From the NCBI RefSeq assembly GCF_028769735.1, contig NC_088170.1:57569585-57633584 (forward strand): a stretch of 64,000 nt of DNA, read 5' to 3'. The DNA comes from Zonotrichia leucophrys gambelii. Lineage: Eukaryota > Chordata > Aves > Passeriformes > Passerellidae. Of the stretch, positions 54,831-64,000 are shown in pieces; position 1 is the stretch's first letter; each line of letters starts with the position of its first letter. Position numbers and translations under genes: made by a program. A model generated the notes under the pieces. It saw only the letters and a program-made list of their open reading frames with translations. It had not been told where the DNA came from and made no database searches.

Positions 54831-54862
54831 CTTAAATATCTAGCTGCCACTAGATATTTAAG
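54831..54862. repeat. 13-bp perfect hairpin
   Basis: CTTAAATATCTAG (54831-54843) is mirrored by its exact reverse complement at 54850-54862, with a 6-nt spacer CTGCCA. It is AT-rich and stands alone, with no flanking duplications or known element. Confidence 0.9.
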
Positions 54863-57800
54863 TGTGATATTTAGTGTCCTTCTCCTCATGATCTGGAGTT
54901 TCCTTGCTACCAACTCAATAACAGCTGCTCAGTGCCAGTGCAATGCAACTGTAACAGAAGAGCATCTATGGAGAAATCCCAGGTAAAGATCTCTCAAGAA
55001 AAGTGGTGGTCTCAGAGAGGGTTTTAACTATAAGCACAAGGATCTTGCATTAGAGTGCTCTTAGCAGAGGGATAAGCCAATTTCTTCATGTCACACAGGT
55101 TTGCACATGGAAATGACTTGTGACTGCTCTCCTATGCTATCACAACTGCAGCACTCATGGTGTAATATTCAAGTTGTCAAGGGATACAAGGTTACTTAAA
55201 CACTTCTGATGTGTATGTACTTCCACCAGGGGCTTATACTGAAAAAAAAAAAGAAGCTACAAGTGAAGAATGAGGCTGCTGCACTTGAGGGGGACAAAAG
55301 CAAGACAGTAGCGTCAAGTGCTAAAAGGAAAAAAGGAAGAGATCAACTACTCCATTACCAACATCTAAGGGACAAAAAGCTGAGGAAGCCTCAGCCAACC
55401 AGGAGTGGATGGATGCCTTAGGTGGAAAGAAATTACTGCTAAATTTTGCAGGGAAATGGACTGCCAAAGAGCTTTCCAGGAAACGTTGTTCTCATGACTT
55501 TCAATTGTTGACAACTAGCAAGCAATTCTCTAGATGCATTGTGATGGACACTCATTTTCCAAACAGCAGATGTAATTCTGGTAACAGTTGCTTTACTTCA
55601 GCGTTTACTTTGCATTTTGTTATGTCCTCACTCAGCACCAAGCACAACTCCTGAGTCCCCCTGCAGAGCAGCCCCTCCTGCCCCATTTTCACTCTCCAGG
55701 CACATTAGCAGGGGAGGATCCAGGCAGAGCTCCAGGTCAGCCTACAGAGAAAGCTGGGAAAACACTGCATTGCTCTTGGTAAATCTCATTAAGTGATACA
55801 AGACTTTGATAACTCTAGATAACCTCAAGATTAAGAGGAAATAAAGATGGGTATCTGAAGTGCCACTCTGCAACTCAGGGCACTGCACTGATTCTCCGGT
55901 CAGTCTGCTGTGTTGCCCCTATACAGTAGGAGAATAGTGAAAATGAGAAATTTTAAGAAAAAATTAGGTGCTGCAATTTTAAAAAGTATATCTGACAGTC
56001 CCATTCCAATTAACACAGATCCAGAAAGTATCTCTAAGATAGAATCTGCTTTTCCTGGGACTTGCACTAGACAAGCTGCAATAAATCAGTGTAAGCTGTC
56101 AGATAACAAGCTGGGCAATGAAATACTCCACTGCTTCAGCTTGCTCTCTGCCAGCCTCCAAGTGACCCAGCTTTTTTTGCACTTGAGGCACAGCTACTGG
56201 AGGGTAGTAAATTTTAACTCCTTCACACCTGATCCCACTTAGAAGTGGATTCCATCCTTAAAACTGAAAAGTTTATAGTTAAAAATGAAGGCACATTCTC
56301 CTTCGAAGTGACAAGACATTCTCATTTAAGGTTCAAGCTTTAAGGGATAAGATTCATGCTCAAGCTACCATTGAGAAAAATAAGTAAATCCAGGGTATCT
56401 CTGAAAAACAGACTTTGCAAGCCCTGTGATTACAGCATTTCTCCACTTTCACTGAGAAAAATTTATGAAGAAATTTCCAGACTTGAGGATAACTGAAAAT
56501 TCTTAGACCAGAGCAGGGAAGGATGCCTGAATCCTCGCAGGACTCTTTCCAAAGAAACTCTATCGAGTAATTACTATCTCCCATCTTGATTTTCCCTATA
56601 TCACATTTCACCTGATTTTTTAATTAAAGTATTTAATTAAATCTTCACATAAGATTTAATTGAAACATCAATTATGGTAAAACCTAGCTACATATAATTG
56701 AATTTCCACTCAAAAGTAAAAATCACTTTTTTACATTTTAAAACGTTTTTGCCCTACTTCCTCTTTCTTATTTCCCAAAACAAAAGGAAGGGACTGCTGA
56801 CAATACTGCAAGAGTGCAACATCAGAAAGCAGAATTAATTACCCACTGGGGAAGAATCATTAAACTGAGCACTAATAAAGTAACTGTGAGTAGGAATGGA
56901 ACCAGTTGTTATAGCTTCTAATAAAGGCACTAGGAACAATGAAGCACAAAACAGCTCATAGGTGACTGGATCTCTGAATTAGTCACTATCCACTCCTACC
57001 TGCCAAGTCAGTATTATTATTATACTTGCATACAGTAAGAAAATAATAAAACCACGATATTTTCCCCATAAAATTTTACTACCCATTGCAAAGCACACAT
57101 GTTGATGGCAGGCTTTTGTCAATGAGCTTGGGAATAAACTGCTCTAGCAGAATGCTACTCTTCCTGTCACCAAAGATAACCTCCTTAATAACAGAATCCT
57201 CCTCCCTAACACTTGTAACCTACTGCAATAATACGACAGCCAGAAAAGCTCCTCATGGACTATGCTTCCAATGCAGTGTGTGCTTTCAGCACTTTAAATG
57301 TCTACTGCTTGTCATCTTGAGATCGACCTTTCATGTATTCCTAAAGCAATAATAGGTTGAGAAGTGTTTGCTTTACTCTGTCTCCTTTTCACAGTTGTTC
57401 TGAGTGTTCTTGGGTTTGTATTTCTATTTGTCAGCAGTATCAGCCACTAAAAGCAGAAAGAATGGCCCCATACCCCAAAGCCATTCTTCATATCTTCTGC
57501 TGTCCTCCAGAGCACAGCTGCAGAATCTGCTTCAAACACATTAATCCTGAAAATCTATGCACTTGGTTTACAGCATCCTCTTGCAAAACCATCTTCCATC
57601 TCCTTTTTTCTCACCACAAAAATACAATCAACTCCTAATTAAAATATTCAGCAATAGAATTTTATTTCATTACTCAATTCTTTCGATGCATACCCGCACA
57701 TGTGGAACTCTCCAGATGTCTGCATTCCTTCCCACATCCCACTGTGGCTAGAAGGCCAGGACCAGACATTGTTTCTCACCAGCATGGGCCAGGAAAGACA

Positions 57801-60800
57801 AGTATGGCAGATGAATTACTGAGGTTCAAACAGTGCTGCTTTAGCACTCACACTTTCAGTTCCTCCTTCTGTGCACCAATGCAAGGACTGATTTACCCAC
57901 ATCCCAGCCCAAATGAAATTCCCTGGAGAAACTTGAGGGTAAGAAGCAATTGCAGCTAGCAGAACTGAACAACTGACTAGTTTGACTGCAGCAACGTAGT
58001 TCACAAGAAGTCCCCATCACACCTAACACACAAGCACAGTTCCATCTTGTGCATCCCACGAAGACTCTCCAGGAAGAAAAGCAGAATGAATACCAAAGCC
58101 TGAGCCAGCAGGCTAACAAGCAGCCCAGGCTCAGCCTCACCCAACCAACACCCTGCCAAGGAAACTGATGCCCCAACAACCCATCTGAAACAAATCCATA
58201 CTCAGGGTTAAAGTGAGCATATAAGCAGAGGCTCTATTAAGTCAGCCAGAAACATGTTAATATTCTAGACAAGAAACAGCAGAAAACATGCCCCACAGTC
58301 CCTTAGAAGTTTCACCACTACAAGGTGAATTACTGAGAATTAGCTTCTGAATAGATTAAGCACAACTGTTCCAAACAGGTGGCTGCTAAAGATCCTGCTA
58401 AAGATCCAACTGGTATTACAGAGGAGACAGGACTGCTGGTCTTGAGCTACGAGGAGAAGCCTTCTCTGCACTCGGCATAACAAGCCTGGAGTACTGTTTC
58501 CTCCTGTGCAAGGAAACACTCCACATCTAAGAGGATAATGATTAATGGCCCAGATATTACATGGGTGTCAGGAAAGCAATTAACTTTGAATCAGGGAGAG
58601 GCCTACAGACTGATCCAACAGGCAGCTTTTGACTGAAGGGAAGGAGTAGGTGGGGACAGAGTCGGCAGAATCAAAGCCAAAACACAAACAGCATCTCTTC
58701 TTATTCTAAAGTCACCATCAGAGACACAACAGAAGGTGAAACAACAAAGCATGACCTAAAAAATATGCCATGAAACTCCAGCTTTTTCAGAAGCACACAG
58801 GCTGTTGAGCATGATAATATTTTGTGTACCCCATCTGGAAAACCTGCAGACTGAGGTCAGGAGCAGAGTAAACCTGCAGGATGGCAAGATGCACAGAGGA
58901 AATCACACAGACCACACAGGTGCAAACAAATATTGTGCCCTACACAATGCTAGATTTTATGATAAATAGTATCTTCTCATCCAAATTGTCAAAGAACTTA
59001 GTAAAGTACATTCCCACACACTAAAACAGAAGTTAAGATTATTTGTGTGATGCTCTACTCAATGTGTGCCCACGTTTCTGCTAAATGCACCAGTGATTTT
59101 TTCCAAGAACACACCAGTCAATGATTACAAGAGGAAGGAGCTGTGCTTTATTTCTCCTCCTAACCAAGAACAACACACAGGACAAAACCAGATACAAGTA
59201 CAAGCTCAAAATATTCTTACAGTGATTGAATTTTAGGGGCAAAACATCATGAATGCCTATGTGCAACATTTTAGCCTTTTCCATCTCTATTTTCAGGATC
59301 CTGAAATTGCCCCGGTGGCCTTGGATTTCATTTGTACCAAGCTGTTCCAATGTGAATTGGACTGGTGAGGTCAGCAGCACCTATGATTAATGCAGGAGCA
59401 GGGAGTCTACCTGGCAAAAGACTTAGCTGAACTCCATAGTGAATAAAACCAGTCTTACCTTTTCCCCTCAGGCAGATTCCCCATTCCTGTGCTGACATAG
59501 CTACTACTGACCTCAACAGTCCAATAATCAAGGACCTGTGAACAAACAAAAAAGGTCACTTGTATGCAAACATCTGCTGAAGTGCATGCTTAAAGTACAC
59601 ACAGCTCTGGACTTATCCACTACTTCCTCCATGCTCAGCCTGCTGCAGTTCATCCATTACCACACTGCCTTCCTCAGATTTCTCCTCAGACTCTCCACGT
59701 TCTCCATCAGAGCTCCAACCAACAATCCTAAAAAAAATTAACTAACAAAATCAGAGAGCAAGTACTTCGTGGTGGGTCACTATGATTATCTCCTTAACTT
59801 CATAAACAAAACTTCCTAGGTAGGCAGCTACAAGGAGAAAAGTTCAAAATAACAGGCAGAGCAGGTCTTCATACAACTAGGAACAGCAAATAAAGCATGC
59901 TGATCTGAACCTTAGACACACAAAAAATACCATAAGCATGGGTTATTTCTTTCCTACCATCACCTACTGAGAAAAGAAGCACTAAATCTGACTTGAGTCC
60001 TCTGACTCTGGGATTCTGCTATACCATCCTCCACCAGCTATAAAAGAATTTAGGCTCCCAGCTCTCCCTGTTCCCAATTGCACTCCAGTGAGATGTTCAA
60101 AGAGGCAGTAAAAATATTCCCTGGCTCCAACACCTCACATAGGCTCTGTGCTTGTTATATTTCTAGATTGCTGAAGTTGCTCCTGCCTTCTTGTCATGGC
60201 TTTCATCATAATTTATTTAGTTAGCTACCACTCTTCCTATAAAAATCTCATAAGTACTTTATTAAGTATATTTATTAGCTTCAATGAAGAGGTTTTGCTT
60301 CAGAATTTCTTTAGGCACTTTTTAGATAGTAGGGGTTTTTTTCCCTTTCATAACCCCTGATAATTTTTACAATTGGAATATTGACAATTTTTACAGCTGG
60401 AATGTGAAACCTATGCTACAAAAGCATGAGAAAAAAATTGCAACATGCTCAGAAGTTAGCTGTCTTCAGCATCAGGATCCTCTAACTCTTCCCTAAAGAA
60501 ATTACTGAACCCTAACTGCCTATTCATTTTTGTAAGCTAATGATAGAGTAAATCAACAACTCTATTTTTTCCAGGTTAAGTCCTGCAAGCTCCTCCCAAG
60601 ACTAGTGCTGTAAAACCTCAAGGGTCATGGTTTGAATTTCCATAATATCAGTTAAAAACTCCAAAGAATCACAGATTCCAAGTATTGTAGTTGTATTACA
60701 GGCTTTAAACAAGAATCAATGGTAATTTAAGGGAGGAAATCAGAGGAAATCAGAGGGAAACAGGAGCTGGTCTAGTCTTGTTTCTGAGGCTAAATTGCAC

Positions 60801-63800
60801 CACAAGGCATGAGAGCAGGATGGCAGCAGTGCTCCTGCTCCCTGCCTGCTCCTCTGAGCACAGGAGTACTGCTCTGGTACTGCACTAGGCAAAAGGAGGA
60901 GTACTTCCAGATCTGCTCATCTCTTGCCCTTGGAAATGAGAGAGATGCAAAAGCAAGAACTGATGAACTGCAGAAGACAGCTCAGGGAAAGACATGAATC
61001 AAGGCAATTGCTATAGTATTCAAATACTACCAATATTTAACTTTTCTGTTAGAATAAATGTAGTTGATGGCTTATGAACAATGGCACTGCTCTGACAGCA
61101 ACATATCAGTCCTAACAACATGAAGTTATTTAATGACACTAAGGTCACCTTCATGCTTTTATGACTCTCAGCTTGAAGGAAAGAAAACAGAAAAGAACAA
61201 ACAACCCAATGTAACACTTTGACATCCACCCATTTATTAGAAGTGTGGTCAGTTCAAGATGGATTTGAAGTTCAAACTATTGGCACCTTCAAGCAGGCCT
61301 AAGTTCAAAGTTCTTATCTGGTTAACCAAAAGTAGGAGTGCTAAAACTATGAAAACATACCTAGAGAACTGTCCAATGTTACTAAGAAAGGGAGATTGAT
61401 CAAGTCTTCATAGGGTTCTTGCACAGAAGAAGTATTTAGGAGAAGGAACAGGAATTTCTTATGAGCAAACAGGAATTAAAACGCTTCTTCCACTGGCACA
61501 TGCCAGCAATCAGTTCCGTAGATGTTTCTCAGAGCAGCACTCACCAGAACACATTCCCTATTTGCAAGGCAACAGCATGGGCAACACAACCTGAGCAACC
61601 CCAGGCAGGTTCTTCTGCTCATTCCAATTTAGAATGCATCCCCTGTATTTCCAGAGAAAGGCAGAAAAGTAGCTAAGCACAAACACATACTTAATACTTC
61701 CAGCTGCTGGAAAACAATCTTTTTCCAAAGTGATTATATGCACAGACACATTAAAGCCACAATCACTGGTTTTGCTTCCCTTCCAAAGGAAGCAACAGTA
61801 CAGAAAAACATGTACATGAGGCTCCCAAACAAATGGAAAGGGAAACAAAAGGGCTGATACTTCTTGTTTCTTCAGGTTAGCCTGCAGAAACTCCCACTTC
61901 TGGGAAAAGGCTTGAAAGCTCTTGCTATAGGGTTCCCACTGACGGCACCAAGTTTCTAGAACTATTTAATTTTGTCTAGACCATGAAAATATGGTTGATG
62001 TCAAGGTGACTTTAATTTTAGCTACATATTTTTGTTTACACAGCATGTTCTCCTCCATTTCTGGCATCTCCTGGTTTTGTCTATCATCTGGAGATTGACA
62101 GCCACTTCACTCCTGCCTCAGAGACAACCGAGCATGCAGCTGCATGTGCTTGGCTGGCTGCTCATTAGATTAGAGAGGTCCTCAGAGCCACCACTTGAGA
62201 TGAGACTTGTGGAAATCAGACCTTCCCAAGTACAGTGCTGAAAAGAGATCAGAAAGTTCTAGAATTGACACCTGAAGCAATTGCCAAGCCTTCAGGGAGA
62301 AGAAAGGGAATCCTTACTTCTCCCTCAAGACTGTTCAGCCTTGCAGTGTCTGACAGCCTGTATGCTAAAAGCATCAGGTATTCCTGCCTGGAAAATTTTT
62401 TTGGTTGGAAGTTGTCTTGTCACTCAGGAGTAGAAGTAGAATATGCTTGTTGCTGTGGAACACTCACAAAGGATGAGCCCCAAGGTCAGTGCCAGGTGGT
62501 CCTGGAAAACATCAGCTCTAATGATGAGAACCAAGAAGCCACTCACATTAGTCACAGATGACAAACCTCCTCCAGAGAGCTGCTCCCTTGCTGAATTACA
62601 CTGGAAAAATCAAGGAGGAGGGTGGAAGATAAGTTCAGGCAGAGAAGCTGGGTTGACAATCCCTGAATACACACAACAAAAATACCCATCTACAGAGGAG
62701 GGGGGAAAAATCCCTGAGAGACAACTTAAAGACAAGCCCAAGGTAAAGGCAAAAAGTTGCATTTATCAATAAACATACACCTCTCTTTTTTTTTATGAAA
62801 ATTTACACAACTGCTTCAGTGTCTCAGCTCACTAGCACACAGCCTCATGAAATGATGGCAGAAGTCCAAAGAAAGTCAACCCAGGTGCAATCCCTAGGGC
62901 ACTCATGGGGACTCCAAACAAGAATCTGTGGTTTGAAAGGGAGGAACACAAAAGGAAGTCTGTGCCCAACTGCAGAAGAGGCAGACACCCTTATTGTTCA
63001 GCTGAGCAAGAGACCAAACCTGGGGAAAGTGGGAACACACTGGCCAGCCCCAGGGCTGAAATTGTGTTGCGGCCCATCCAGAGCCAGCTGGAGGGGGAGA
63101 GGGGCTCTGGGGTCACTGTGTGGCATTTCATCTGTGCCAGCAGCATGGCTAGAAGGGATTGTGAAGGAAGGAGGGACAGACTGTCTGTGCTAAGAAACCT
63201 AAGTTCGGTGACTGGGTATATAAAAAAGCCAAAATAAGAAACCACATATGAAAAGATCCCCTTCAGAACATTTACTTTGAATAAATCCTTCACAACACCA
63301 GTCTAAATCTGACAACAAATCAGAGGAAGATCAGAAATGGAAAAAACAGGAATGTGTGCTTTTAAACCTTCATTTTCTACAACTATCATGAGCAAAATAC
63401 ATTTTAGAAGAGTTTGCACCCAAGTTGCATCAAAAGTCTTACAGAGAGTTTAGCTAAAGTAATCAGATGGCTCCAGACTCTTCCAGAGCCGTGTTAGACA
63501 AGATCTGTACAACAGAATTAACAACTGCTTCTCTTGATACTTGTTCAGAGGCATAGTCATTGCAAAGAAAAGCCCAAAGGTGGAACTCTGCTCTCCTGAT
63601 GTTCCTCAGTCACTGGTTTCAGGCTTCCAGCAGCTCAATGCAGACCCATGCTCTTCACAAGCTTCACACCAGAAACACTGATTGTACAGGTCAGATGTGA
63701 AAGCCCACTGATGAAGACCCAAAAAGCAATTTTGCAAACAAAGCTATCCATCAGGCCCATTATACCTCTGTAGTGCCAGCATGCCACACAGCCACAGTTT

Positions 63801-64000
63801 CTCACTTTGAGTCCAACCATCTTAAGTAGGAATCACCAATTTTCAGAACTGCTTTAGGACTTGCAACCCAAAAGCTTACCATATTCGAATGTAATAATCC
63901 CTAAGATTCTTAAAATATTATTTTTAAAAGAAACTCATGTATTTTAAAATAGGATATATTCTATAAAACTCCACTTAAGAGCACACATCTGCTGTAATTA

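Larger units (their letters stand above)
1..64000 (-). other. SLC2A13: SLC2A13 gene, internal part (exons 2-4 and introns)
   Basis: The whole window appears to lie inside one minus-strand gene. Three exons at 42882-43041, 38953-39161 and 3465-3573 translate into one continuous stretch of HMIT, the proton-coupled myo-inositol transporter of the plasma membrane and endosomes. All are flanked by AG/GT splice sites, and the phases match: 1 into exon 2, 2 between exons 2 and 3, 1 between exons 3 and 4. Neither the first coding exon, expected to be long and GC-rich, nor the exons after TM7 were found, so both gene ends lie outside. The exon numbers assume one upstream coding exon, as I remember for the human gene. 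That the intron sequence belongs to this gene is inferred from exon order. Confidence 0.93.
43042..64000 (-). other. SLC2A13 intron 1, 3' part (at least 21 kb)
   Basis: This intron runs upstream from exon 2 beyond the window edge. Recognised content is an ERV relic (43118-44311) with a nested solo LTR, CR1 at 44800-44935 and 47178-47325, a solo LTR at 46228-46507, and a small hairpin at 54831-54862. From 47326 to 64000 I see no known repeat family, exon or RNA gene, apart from chance ORFs and low-complexity AT. The first coding exon, which should encode the N-terminus through TM3 and be GC-rich, is not here. Confidence 0.82.

Noticed and set aside
55910..56242. 110-codon plus-strand open frame
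   Set aside because: No recognisable family, no splice context, and composition like the surrounding intron.
56620..56660. TTTAATTAAA-type inverted repeats
   Set aside because: Low-complexity AT sequence readily gives such palindromes; no further structure is present.
62795..63237. Overlapping open frames of 132 and 110 codons on the plus strand and 100 on the minus strand
   Set aside because: Three frames are open at once because the patch is GC-richer with few stops. None resembles a known protein and the frames contradict each other.
47326..64000. Search for tRNA, snRNA, microRNA, CpG island or first coding exon of SLC2A13
   Set aside because: No GC-rich exon with TM1-TM3 coding, no tRNA box pattern and no CpG-dense segment could be seen by eye.

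Overview
This is vertebrate nuclear DNA, almost certainly from a bird and probably a songbird. It is AT-rich and CpG-poor, with no long ORFs. It carries CR1 LINE fragments with the typical 3' tail, and several LTRs of types I recognise from passerine genomes. The songbird call rests on memory of LTR families and is inference. The bird call is stronger because it rests on abundant CR1.

One gene is supported. It is an internal piece of SLC2A13, the proton/myo-inositol cotransporter HMIT, a class III GLUT of the major facilitator superfamily. It runs on the minus strand, and three consecutive coding exons are visible: 43041-42882, 39161-38953 and 3573-3465. Their splice phases fit together exactly, and the joined reading frame encodes TM4 to TM7 of the transporter. 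The first coding exon lies beyond position 64000 and the remaining exons lie before position 1. The window is therefore intron apart from about 480 coding bases.

Layout: 1-3464 is part of the downstream intron. A 35.4 kb intron (3574-38952) holds three CR1 3' ends plus a 1.2 kb CR1 with reverse-transcriptase coding remnants. It also holds three LTR elements (9264-9537, 11846-12408, 20786-21668) and a perfect 44-bp inverted repeat at 10803-10895. A 3.7 kb intron (39162-42881) is nearly repeat-free. The upstream intron (43042 to beyond 64000) opens with a decayed ERV relic only about 76 bp from the exon 2 acceptor. That relic was later split by a short solo LTR. Two more CR1 pieces and another short solo LTR follow, and then about 16 kb in which I recognise nothing.

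I found no undescribed multi-gene system. The most notable non-gene items are the perfect fold-back repeat at 10803-10895, the three dispersed copies of one roughly 280-bp solo LTR with clear target-site duplications, and the nested ERV next to a splice acceptor. No RNA gene, CpG island or promoter of the host gene was recognised.
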